This document shows positions 1 to 5,141 of a DNA stretch of 16,700 bases, piece after piece. Both the position numbers and the translations under genes were made by a program. Positions within the stretch are counted from its first letter, which is position 1. The number at the start of each line of letters is the position of its first letter. The DNA is from Ardenticatenaceae bacterium. GTDB lineage: Bacteria; Chloroflexota; Anaerolineae; Promineifilales; Promineifilaceae. The notes below the pieces were generated by a model. That model was given only the letters and a program-made list of their open reading frames with translations, searched no databases and was not told the DNA's origin. The stretch is from NCBI GenBank assembly GCA_020634395.1, contig JACKBU010000048.1, forward strand, positions 1 through 16,700, written 5' to 3'.

Positions 1-40
1 ACGGCTTATCGGGGTGTCAGGCAGCCCGGAACGAAAATTA

Positions 41-96
41 GTCAAGCTTGCATCTCGTATCACTGTTACGGGATTTGCGTCGGAGGAAACGGCCGT
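41..96 (+). repeat. Intergenic repeat module P, copy 1
   Basis: This stretch, beginning GTCAAGCTTGCATCTCGTAT, is closely matched by 1539-1595 and more distantly by 4297-4348. In each copy TTGCAT lies 41-42 bp before an ACGGCCGT palindrome, so the spacing is conserved better than the sequence. It is preceded at 2-30 by a stretch resembling module R (CGGCTTATCGGGG). No coding content is recognised in bases 1-40. Confidence 0.75.
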
Positions 97-361
97 CTCC
101 CCGCCAAGTAAACCGGTGGATAGAAAAATAGGAAAACGGCCGTGTTGAGTGGGGAGTGGGGGAAACGGCCGTGTTGAGTCCGGAGTGTTGAGTGCGGAGT
201 GGGGGGGAACGGCCGTTTCCCCGCCAAGCAAAGCGGTGGATGAATAAATGGGAAACGGCCGATATAAGTGTGGAGTGTGGGGTGGGGAGTGCGGAGTGGG
301 GGAGGAACGGCCGTCTCTCCTCCCCAAGCTAACCGGTGCATGGATAAAGGGAAACGGCCGT
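86..361 (+). repeat. Tandem array of paired ACGGCCGT modules
   Basis: Three imperfect units follow each other. Each has an ACGGCCGT site, then a conserved stretch (CCCCGCCAAG, AACCGGTGGAT and an A-rich tract), then a second site 46-47 bp later: pairs at 89/136, 209/255 (the second is ACGGCCGA) and 307/354. The units are separated by low-complexity spacers made of TGAGT, GGAGT and GGGGAGT words (143-205 and 263-304), one of which holds an extra site at 165. ORFs on both strands across this array are compositional artefacts. Together with 362-559 it makes up the 559 bp without a convincing gene at the left end of the window. Confidence 0.8.
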
Positions 362-368
362 TTCCCCC

Positions 369-397
369 TTCACATCCTACCCAAAACCACCTATGAT
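369..397 (+). promoter_or_regulatory. Putative sigma70-type promoter in module S, copy 1
   Basis: TTCACA (369-374) and TATGAT (392-397) are separated by 17 bp, each one mismatch from the sigma70 consensus. The same hexamers at the same spacing occur at 4356-4384. Transcription would start near 403-406, inside the left arm of the following hairpin. The VOC gene begins 163 bp after the -10 box. No other candidate is as good in this gap. Confidence 0.45.
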
Positions 398-401
398 ATA
401 G

Positions 402-430
402 GCCAGGGACGCCCCTGGCTTTTTTGTTTT
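402..430 (+). terminator. Rho-independent terminator-like hairpin
   Basis: GCCAGGG (402-408) and CCCTGGC (413-419) form a perfect 7-bp stem with loop ACGC, followed immediately by TTTTTTGTTTT. It has full intrinsic-terminator form on the + strand but stands downstream of a promoter-like element rather than a gene, so it may insulate the VOC gene from upstream transcription or act as an attenuator. Confidence 0.7.
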
Positions 431-559
431 GCTGATTTATAAAGTGGCATCCATGTTGAAGAACAGGACTCCATCCGGCCGATGGACCGCGAAAATCCGT
501 TAAGGAATGGGGCTCGGCGCGTGGCGCCAGGAATGGGCGTCAGGCCCCAGGGAGATATC

Positions 560-1012
560 ATGACGATTAAGCGTATGGACAATATGGGCATCGTGGTAGA
601 AGTCATGGATACCGTCGTCTCTTTCTTCACCGACCTTGGCCTCGATCTGGAAGGGCGGATGACGATTGAAGGAGAGTGGGCCGAGCGCATCACTGGCTTG
701 CCCGGCATGCGCTGTGAGATTGCCATGTTGGTCACGCCCGATGGCCACAGCAGGCTCGAATTGTCACGATTTGAAGCACCGCCCATGGTGTCCGACCACA
801 GGAACGCCCCGGTGAACGCTCTTGGTTACCTGCGTGTCATGTTCACCGTGGAGGACATCGACGACACGCTCGCCCGGCTGGGCAAACATGGCGCGGAGCT
901 CGTCGGCGAAGTGGTCCAGTACGAAGACGCATACCGGCTGTGCTACATTCGAGGCCCCGAAGGAATTCTCCTCGGGCTGGCCCAGGAGCTGGGGCAGCCG
1001 ACGGCGCCATAA
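560..1012 (+). CDS. VOC family (glyoxalase/bleomycin resistance-fold) protein
   Basis: This 150-residue single-domain protein has two beta-alpha-beta-beta-beta half repeats of the vicinal oxygen chelate fold: MGIVVEVMDTVVSFFTDLGL near the start and YLRVMFTVEDIDDTLARL in the second half. Conserved family segments ARL..HGAELVGEVVQYED and LCYIRGPEGI close the domain. VOC proteins are cytosolic metal-dependent lyases, isomerases, dioxygenases or drug-binding proteins; the substrate here cannot be read from sequence. The N-terminal metal-ligand His common in glyoxalases is Asn in RMDNMG, so metal binding may be altered. The start at 560 is preferred because AGGGAG (549-554) lies 5 bp upstream; a longer frame from 482 adds 26 residues unlike the family. 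It stands alone, 185 bp before the cupin gene, downstream of the module S promoter. Confidence 0.88.
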   Translation: MTIKRMDNMGIVVEVMDTVVSFFTDLGLDLEGRMTIEGEWAERITGLPGMRCEIAMLVTPDGHSRLELSRFEAPPMVSDHRNAPVNALGYLRVMFTVEDIDDTLARLGKHGAELVGEVVQYEDAYRLCYIRGPEGILLGLAQELGQPTAP

Positions 1013-1130
1013 GAAAGGGGCGCGTACTCGCGGGACCAGCTGCCGTCTGAGAGGGCCAGACGGCCCGGCGTGAAAAGCAGGCGAGTTGGCATCCTGGATT
1101 GGTTTGGCGGGGACGTGGGGAGATAGGGGA

Positions 1131-1173
1131 ACGGCCGTGGCCGGTTGGCGCGGCTTATGGAGGCGTCAGGCCC
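1131..1173 (+). repeat. Intergenic repeat module R, copy in the cupin leader
   Basis: ACGGCCGT (1131-1138) is followed by GGCCGGTTGGCGCGGCTT and then TATGGAGGCGTCAGGCCC. The same order occurs at 3343-3382 (ACGGCCGTGCCGGTTGGCGC then GGCTTGTCGGGGCGTTGG), and the core CGGCTTATCGGGGTGTCAGG occurs at 2-21. A shorter match, GGCGTCAGGCCC, precedes the VOC start at about 537-548. In both full copies the element sits 65-90 bp before a start codon, so it may be a transcribed leader element. Confidence 0.65.
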
Positions 1174-1197
1174 AGAAAGCATAGAGAGGTAAGCACG

Positions 1198-1539
1198 ATG
1201 AGTCAAGAACAGGTGTCGCCCGAGACGAAAGGGGTTGCTGTGACGTTACTGGCCACGGTTGACCTTGGCCCGGAGATCGAGGGCATGGCCGGACGCCAGC
1301 TGCGCATGCGCCTGGTGACCATTGAGCCTGGCGGCATCTTTGGCCCGCTGCATGACCACAAAGACAGACCCGGCCTCGTCTACATCCTGCAAGGGACCAT
1401 CACGGATCATCGTGATGGCGTGGTGACGGATTATGGACCCGGCGTGGGCTGGCCCGAGGATAGGAACACCCTGCACTGGCTGGAGAACAGGGGCACGATT
1501 CCGGCGGTGGAGATCTCGGTCGATATTGTCAGGCATTAG
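1198..1539 (+). CDS. Small cupin-domain protein
   Basis: This 113-residue protein is a single cupin barrel. Motif 1 is visible as PGGIFGPLHDHKDRPGLVYILQGT (residues about 45-67) with H52 and H54; motif 2 is YGPGVGWPEDRNTLHWLENRG with H93. The usual motif 1 glutamate is not in its expected place, where DRPGLVY is found instead, so the metal site, if there is one, differs from that of classic dioxygenase cupins. The C-terminus PAVEISVDIV is typical of short stand-alone cupins of unknown substrate. The start at 1198 follows AGAGAGGT a few bases upstream; a longer frame from 1099 runs through the module R repeat and is rejected. The stop codon TAG overlaps the first base of repeat module P, copy 2. 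Confidence 0.88.
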   Translation: MSQEQVSPETKGVAVTLLATVDLGPEIEGMAGRQLRMRLVTIEPGGIFGPLHDHKDRPGLVYILQGTITDHRDGVVTDYGPGVGWPEDRNTLHWLENRGTIPAVEISVDIVRH

Positions 1540-1595
1540 TCGAGTTTGCATCTCGTATTGCTGTTACGGGATTGATGCGGGAGGGAAACGGCCGT
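1539..1595 (+). repeat. Intergenic repeat module P, copy 2
   Basis: Begins GTCGAGTTTGCATCTCGTAT and runs to ACGGCCGT at 1588-1595. It matches 41-96 closely, including GCATCTCGTAT and CTGTTACGGGATT, with TTGCAT 42 bp before the palindrome. It starts at the last base of the cupin stop codon. Unlike copies 1 and 3, no module S follows it. Confidence 0.75.
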
Positions 1596-1757
1596 GGCCC
1601 GAGACCACAGATTATCGCGGCGCTGGCTTGCCAAAACGTATCCCCAATACCTTGGGGGCAAGAAGTGTGCTGCCAACAGGTTGTTGACGATTATTCAAGA
1701 GTTTTCATGCTGCGCCGACCACCCTGGATGAAAACCCAACCTCCTGGAGATTTTTAA

Positions 1758-1810
1758 GGCGGCGCAAAGTCGAGACAACAACTTCCGGGAGGTTTATTTA
1801 CAGTGGAGAC
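1758..1810 (+). repeat. Intergenic repeat module T, copy 1
   Basis: This copy (GGCGGCGCAAAGTCGAGACA, then ACAACTTCCGGGAGGTT and CAGTGGAGAC) aligns with 7001-7052, which reads GGCAGCGTAAAGTCGAGACA, then GCAACCGCCGGGAGGTT and CAGAGGAGAA. Both contain an imperfect AACNNCC/GGGAGGTT hairpin that holds a Shine-Dalgarno-like GGGAGG about 100 bp or less before a gene. An in-frame TAA directly upstream (1755-1757) argues against coding. Confidence 0.65.
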
Positions 1811-1840
1811 TTCATGAGCACGGGCGTCTCGCCTGCCAGG

Positions 1841-1857
1841 GCGGACGGGACGTCCGC
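1841..1857 (+). repeat. GC-rich perfect hairpin before the DUF1254 gene
   Basis: GCGGACG and CGTCCGC pair perfectly around the loop GGA. The hairpin sits 28 bp before the DUF1254 start codon and 13 bp before its ribosome binding site. It could be an RNA structure in the leader or the remains of a short dispersed inverted repeat; there is no T-run. Confidence 0.5.
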
Positions 1858-1884
1858 GCTCCCATTTTCAGAGGAGAAAATCTT

Positions 1885-3285
1885 ATGGACGTAGAAAAAC
1901 TAACGACACCGATTGGTCAGTTTGAATTTATGCTGGGCGGTTATCCAACCGAAGAGACCGCTCAGAGACTGTTTGACGCGCTCGATTTTCAGCGGGCGTG
2001 CCAGGCCTATCTAGATTTTATGCCGGCAATGTCGATGTATTCGCTGCTTGAGGGGCAGGAGAAAGGATTTGGGTGTAAGGAATGTTCTGATCTTGTTGTT
2101 ACCGCTGATTTGCTGGACGCCACACCCTTTATTTTGACCGGCAATACAGAAAGTATCTATTTTGGCGGCAACGTTGACCTCAAGAAGGATGGCCCCACGG
2201 TGGTGGAGATTCCCCCGCAGGTTTTGGGCATGGCCAACGATGCTTATTTCCGGTTCATTGTCGATTTCGGCATGGTCGGCCCGGATAAAGGAGAGGGGGG
2301 AAAATACCTCCTGCTGCCGCCGGATTATGAAGGAGAAGTTCCAGAAGGATATTTTGTTGTTCGTTCGCGTACTTACAGGGTGTGGATTATGGCGCGTGCT
2401 AACCAGCAAATCAGCGGTAGGGGGGAGCAGGCCATCAAATGGTATGGTGATAATTGCGCGGTTTATCCCTTGAAGGATGGACCGCGAAAGCCAAATATCA
2501 TTAACGGAAGCGGCTTGTCGGCGGACACCACCCACCCAAGTGATTTCCAGTATTTTGTTAACCTGGACAAGGTGATCCAATATGAGCCAACGGAGGCATT
2601 TGGATCAGAGCAGCTAGGGCTGCTGCGAGCGCTGGGTATTGAGAAAGGTCAAGCGTTCAATCCCGACGAACGGATGAAAAAGATTCTCGATACAGCGGCC
2701 AAAACAGGTCTGGGCATGGCCCGGGCGATCGCCTATCAGTCACGTGAAGCGGAAACGAAGGTGTACCCGGATCGTAAATGGGAATATATTTTTATCGGCG
2801 GCAGCCATGAGTTCTTGAAGAATGGCGCCAGAAACCTGGATGCCAGAACCTTGTTCCACTTCACCGCCATCTGTGTGACGCCGGCAATGGTGCAAAAAAT
2901 GATCGGAGCCGGGTCTCAGTATCTGGGGACCTACGCGGACGCCAATGGCGATTATCTGGACGGCGGCCAAACCTACAAGCTGCACCTGCCGCCCAACATC
3001 CCTATTAATAGCTTTTGGTCTGTGACCGTGTATGATCCCGGTACGCGCTCGCTACTCCAAACCGATCAACCCAAGCCAAGTATCAACAGCTTTGATGAAC
3101 CTGAATATAACGATGATGGATCCTGCGATATTTATTTCGGCCCCAGCGCGCCAGCAGGAAGGGAAAAGAACTGGATCCAGACCTTGCCCGGTAAGGGCTG
3201 GTTTACTTACATTCGTTTGTACGGGCCGCTAGAACCCTTCTTTGATCAAACCTGGAAACCGGATGATATTGTCAAGATAGGGTAG
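1885..3285 (+). CDS. DUF1254/DUF1214 domain-containing protein
   Basis: This 466-residue protein has the two-domain architecture of the DUF1254 family. The N-terminal domain (about residues 30-170) includes YLDFMPAMSM, PFILTGNTESIYFGG and a PTVVEIPPQVLGMANDAYFR stretch. The C-terminal DUF1214 domain (about 345-460) includes YLDGGQTYKLHLPPNIPI, FWSVTVYDPGTRSLL, DGSCDIYFGP and GWFTYIRLYGPLEPFFD. The biochemical function of the family is not established. Homologues often carry a signal peptide, but none is visible here, so it is probably cytosolic. AGAGGAG (1870-1876) lies 8 bp before the ATG. In other bacteria such genes can neighbour sulfatases, and a sulfatase operon lies about 7.6 kb downstream on the other strand. 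The gene contains no ACGGCCGT site and is AT-richer by eye than its surroundings. Confidence 0.9.
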   Translation: MDVEKLTTPIGQFEFMLGGYPTEETAQRLFDALDFQRACQAYLDFMPAMSMYSLLEGQEKGFGCKECSDLVVTADLLDATPFILTGNTESIYFGGNVDLKKDGPTVVEIPPQVLGMANDAYFRFIVDFGMVGPDKGEGGKYLLLPPDYEGEVPEGYFVVRSRTYRVWIMARANQQISGRGEQAIKWYGDNCAVYPLKDGPRKPNIINGSGLSADTTHPSDFQYFVNLDKVIQYEPTEAFGSEQLGLLRALGIEKGQAFNPDERMKKILDTAAKTGLGMARAIAYQSREAETKVYPDRKWEYIFIGGSHEFLKNGARNLDARTLFHFTAICVTPAMVQKMIGAGSQYLGTYADANGDYLDGGQTYKLHLPPNIPINSFWSVTVYDPGTRSLLQTDQPKPSINSFDEPEYNDDGSCDIYFGPSAPAGREKNWIQTLPGKGWFTYIRLYGPLEPFFDQTWKPDDIVKIG

Positions 3286-3292
3286 TTGAGGG

Positions 3293-3314
3293 CCAGCCAG
3301 GCTGGCTGGGTTTT
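3293..3314 (+). terminator. Probable rho-independent terminator after the DUF1254 gene
   Basis: CCAGCCA (3293-3299) and TGGCTGG (3303-3309) form a perfect 7-bp stem with loop GGC, followed by G and TTTT. It begins 8 bp after the DUF1254 stop codon. The T-run is short, so termination may be partial. Confidence 0.6.
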
Positions 3315-3342
3315 GGGGAACGGCGGAAGATGTGGAAGGGAA

Positions 3343-3382
3343 ACGGCCGTGCCGGTTGGCGCGGCTTGTCGGGGCGTTGGGT
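3343..3382 (+). repeat. Intergenic repeat module R, copy in the CPBP protease leader
   Basis: ACGGCCGTGCCGGTTGGCGC followed by GGCTTGTCGGGGCGTTGG matches 1131-1173 with few changes. It lies about 50-90 bp before the start codon of the CPBP protease gene, a position like that of the cupin leader copy. Confidence 0.65.
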
Positions 3383-3430
3383 TGCCTGAAATATGCGCTT
3401 TCGTAACGATACAAAAGGAAACCCTTTACG

Positions 3431-4144
3431 ATGAAAAGTGATGCGTCCGTATTTCAGCCTCATCCGCGCTCCTGGTTGGGCATCTTAGGCGTCTCGATTG
3501 CCTTCAGCACACCGATTGTGCTGGCACTCTTAATTCCCTGGCTAAAAAACACTTTTGCCTTCCCCCTTGATCGCTTGGTTAGCAATTTGGTTTTCTGGAT
3601 CAACGTTGTGCTTGTTCTGGGCATTGCTCATTTTGCGGAAGGTTATCCTTTGTCCACGTTTGGATTCCAATGGAGCCAGAAAACGCTCCGCACACGCTTA
3701 ATCGAGTGGATTCTTGCTACTCTAACGGCCGTGCTTATTGGTGGTATCATCATCTTCTTTTCCCAACACGTCCGCATGCTCTTAACCAATATGCCTGCTC
3801 CGGTAAGCATTGAGCAGGTCAAGAATTTCCCAGTATGGGTGCTTATTCCGGCCTGGATCACCAGTGCTTTTACGGAAGAAGTCCTTTTTCGCAGCTATCC
3901 CATTGAGCGTCTCACCCGGCTGACTGGGAATCAGTGGTTAGCCGGTCTGATTACCGTTGTGGCCTTTACCGTGTTGCATCTCTTCGGGTGGGATTGGATT
4001 CATGTACTCACCGCTGTCTTGCCTGCGGGTATCATGCTCACGTTATTTTATTTGTGGCGGCATAATCTGGCGTTGAATGTGATGATTCATGCCATCTTAA
4101 ATGCTCCTTTGCTGTTGCTGCCCTTGCTTGCACCCTATCTCTAG
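3431..4144 (+). CDS. CPBP family intramembrane glutamic endopeptidase (Rce1/CAAX protease-like)
   Basis: This 237-residue polytopic membrane protein has about six hydrophobic segments. The catalytic signature is present: E149-E150-xxx-R154 in SAFTEEVLFRSYPIERL, H183 in FTVLHLFGWDW, and H220 with N224 in NVMIHAILNAP. The family contains eukaryotic Rce1, which trims prenylated CAAX proteins, and many bacterial members linked to bacteriocin self-immunity or regulated proteolysis; the bacterial substrate here is unknown. All catalytic residues are intact, so activity is expected. The ATG at 3431 follows AAAGGAAA at about 3414. The gene stands between the DUF1254 terminator with module R and a 414-bp repeat-rich gap. 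Two downstream neighbours are a hydrolase and an ICMT-family methyltransferase (see findings). Confidence 0.9.
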   Translation: MKSDASVFQPHPRSWLGILGVSIAFSTPIVLALLIPWLKNTFAFPLDRLVSNLVFWINVVLVLGIAHFAEGYPLSTFGFQWSQKTLRTRLIEWILATLTAVLIGGIIIFFSQHVRMLLTNMPAPVSIEQVKNFPVWVLIPAWITSAFTEEVLFRSYPIERLTRLTGNQWLAGLITVVAFTVLHLFGWDWIHVLTAVLPAGIMLTLFYLWRHNLALNVMIHAILNAPLLLLPLLAPYL

Positions 4145-4296
4145 GCCAGCAAACCCGTATGCAGGTCGACTTGGCTGTCGTCTAGAGGGGAGCCTGGGGT
4201 CTGGAAGCAAGGTGGCTTGTGGCAAATGGGTAGTCCGGACGCCGCCGCTGAGCGCTTGATTCCATCGTCAGACAGCGCCGGAGGACAGTGACCCGC
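4145..4296 (+). other. Gene-free start of the gap upstream of the alpha/beta hydrolase
   Basis: This is the first part of a 414-bp gap; the remainder is modules P and S (4297-4462) and a short leader (4463-4558) with ACGGCCGT at 4491. No clear terminator, promoter or gene was found in 4145-4296. The ORFs on both strands of this gap are short, run through repeats and look unrelated to known proteins. Confidence 0.5.
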
Positions 4297-4348
4297 GTTT
4301 GCATTCTGTATACCGGGCACGGGGTAGGCGCTGGAGGGAAACGGCCGT
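4297..4348 (+). repeat. Intergenic repeat module P, copy 3 (diverged)
   Basis: GTTTGCATTCTGTATACCGGG and the following ACGGGG correspond to copies 1 and 2. TTGCAT (4299) lies 42 bp before ACGGCCGT (4341), the same distance as in copy 2. Here the palindrome is shared directly with the start of module S, giving an uninterrupted P-ACGGCCGT-S unit. Confidence 0.6.
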
Positions 4349-4355
4349 TTCCCCC

Positions 4356-4384
4356 TTCACATCCCACGCAAAACCCCCTATGAT
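4356..4384 (+). promoter_or_regulatory. Putative sigma70-type promoter in module S, copy 2
   Basis: TTCACA (4356-4361) and TATGAT (4379-4384) are 17 bp apart, exactly as in copy 1. Initiation would fall near 4390-4393, within the left arm of the adjoining hairpin. It is the best candidate for driving the hydrolase gene at 4559 and the methyltransferase gene after it. Confidence 0.45.
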
Positions 4385-4387
4385 AGA

Positions 4388-4414
4388 AAGCCTGGTGCAT
4401 ACCTGGCTTTTTTG
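4388..4414 (+). terminator. Terminator-like hairpin in module S, copy 2
   Basis: AAGCC-T-GGT (4388-4396) pairs with ACC-T-GGCTT (4401-4409) around loop GCAT, with one T-T mismatch, followed by a T-run and GTTT. It is weaker than the copy 1 hairpin but in the same position relative to the promoter. Confidence 0.55.
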
Positions 4415-4558
4415 TTTCGCCCATCTGCAAAATGGGGTGATGGATGTGGAAGAGGATGCCCAGAATGCCGGAAGCGGGTAGATGGGGATAACGGCCGTGG
4501 CGCTGACCGTCATGATAATGACACCATTTAGCAGGCAGTCCCGGCAAGGAGAACCCTT

Positions 4559-5125
4559 ATGACCAGGCAAATACTCTTTATACATGGGGGTGGCGAGGGA
4601 GCCTACGAAGCAGATGAAATCCTGGCGGCATCGCTGCAAAATGCCTTGGGTGCGGCCTATGAGGTCCACTTTCCCAAAATGCCGCTTGAAGAAAGTGCTG
4701 GCTATGTGGACTGGAAGGCGCAAATTACCCAGGAGCTGTCTGCGCTAGACAGTCCGGTCATTTTGGTGGCCCACTCGGTAGGCGGTTCGATTCTGTTGAA
4801 GTACCTCACCGAGGAACAGGTGGAGAAACCTATTGCCGGGCTGTTTTTGCTCGCTGTTCCCTATTTTGGCGCAGATGAGACCTGGAATTATCCCGACATG
4901 ACCTTACCTCCGGACTTTGCCACAAAGCTCCCGCCCATAGACCGAGTCTTCTTATACCACAGCCGCGACGATGAAGTTGTACCCTTTGCCCACCTTGCGC
5001 TGCAGGCAGCAAAACTCCCACAGGCTGTTGTGCGCGTGTTCGATGGGCGTGGGCATCAGTTGGGGAATGATTTGGCTGACGTTGCCGAGGACATAAGCAG
5101 AGACGAGAGCCTATCCGGACGGTAG
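4559..5125 (+). CDS. Small alpha/beta hydrolase (RBBP9/YdeN-like)
   Basis: This 188-residue protein has a compact alpha/beta hydrolase fold. The start LFIHGGGEGAY (residues 6-16) is the oxyanion-hole strand. The nucleophile elbow is VAHSVGGS with Ser73; the acid is Asp138 in HSRDDEVVPF and the base is His166 in DGRGHQLGN. All three catalytic residues are therefore present. Relatives are small serine esterases or hydrolases of unclear natural substrate. No signal peptide is seen, so it is probably cytosolic. AAGGAG (4547-4552) lies 6 bp before the ATG. The next gene starts 16 bp after the stop, so the two are probably cotranscribed. Confidence 0.88.
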   Translation: MTRQILFIHGGGEGAYEADEILAASLQNALGAAYEVHFPKMPLEESAGYVDWKAQITQELSALDSPVILVAHSVGGSILLKYLTEEQVEKPIAGLFLLAVPYFGADETWNYPDMTLPPDFATKLPPIDRVFLYHSRDDEVVPFAHLALQAAKLPQAVVRVFDGRGHQLGNDLADVAEDISRDESLSGR

Positions 5126-5141
5126 CGCCCCAGAAGCCGGT

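Larger units (their letters stand above)
349..475 (+). repeat. Intergenic repeat module S, copy 1 (promoter plus terminator)
   Basis: About 125 bp align with 4336-4462. The match starts with GGGAAACGGCCGTTTCCCCC, continues through TTCACATCC, CAAAACC and CTATGATA, a hairpin of differing sequence but equal position, and a T-rich tail (TTTTTTGTTT) that is conserved more loosely further downstream. The distances ACGGCCGT to TTCACA (15 bp) and ACGGCCGT to TATGAT (38 bp) are identical in both copies. The hairpin arms differ in sequence yet still pair, which argues that the structure is selected. It lies upstream of the VOC gene. Confidence 0.7.
1596..1884 (+). other. Gene-free leader region upstream of the DUF1254 gene
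   Basis: With module P copy 2 this makes a 345-bp gap. It holds a small perfect hairpin CCCCAA/TTGGGG with loop TACC (1642-1657, no T-run), a partial CCTCC/GGAGATT inverted repeat near 1740-1753, module T (1758-1810) and a GC-rich hairpin (1841-1857). A 26-codon frame from ATG 1814 overlaps the start of the DUF1254 gene and is not considered real. No clear promoter was found. Confidence 0.6.
4336..4462 (+). repeat. Intergenic repeat module S, copy 2 (promoter plus terminator)
   Basis: The second copy of the element described at 349-475. It starts with GGGAAACGGCCGTTTCCCCC and keeps TTCACATCC, CAAAACC and CTATGATA. The hairpin has changed sequence but still pairs, and the tail TTTTTTGTTT is followed by a looser match. 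A decayed tail-only relative may lie at 7101-7140 (ATTTTGTTTTCGCTCATCTG). Confidence 0.7.

Noticed and set aside
86..361. CRISPR array
   Set aside because: Repeats are too short and uneven, the spacers are low-complexity and similar to each other, and no cas gene is present.
66..442. ORFs on both strands across the left-end array
   Set aside because: They read through tandem repeats and simple-sequence spacers, have Pro/Thr- or Gly-biased composition, and lack start signals or similarity to known proteins.
482..559. Longer N-terminus for the VOC protein
   Set aside because: The extra 26 residues do not fit the fold, and the internal ATG at 560 has a good ribosome binding site.
1099..1197. 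Longer N-terminus for the cupin
   Set aside because: This stretch is the module R repeat and is preceded by no start signal; ATG 1198 follows AGAGAGGT.
1814..1894. 26-codon ORF overlapping the DUF1254 start
   Set aside because: It covers the GC-rich hairpin and has no ribosome binding site of its own; the DUF1254 start is much better supported.
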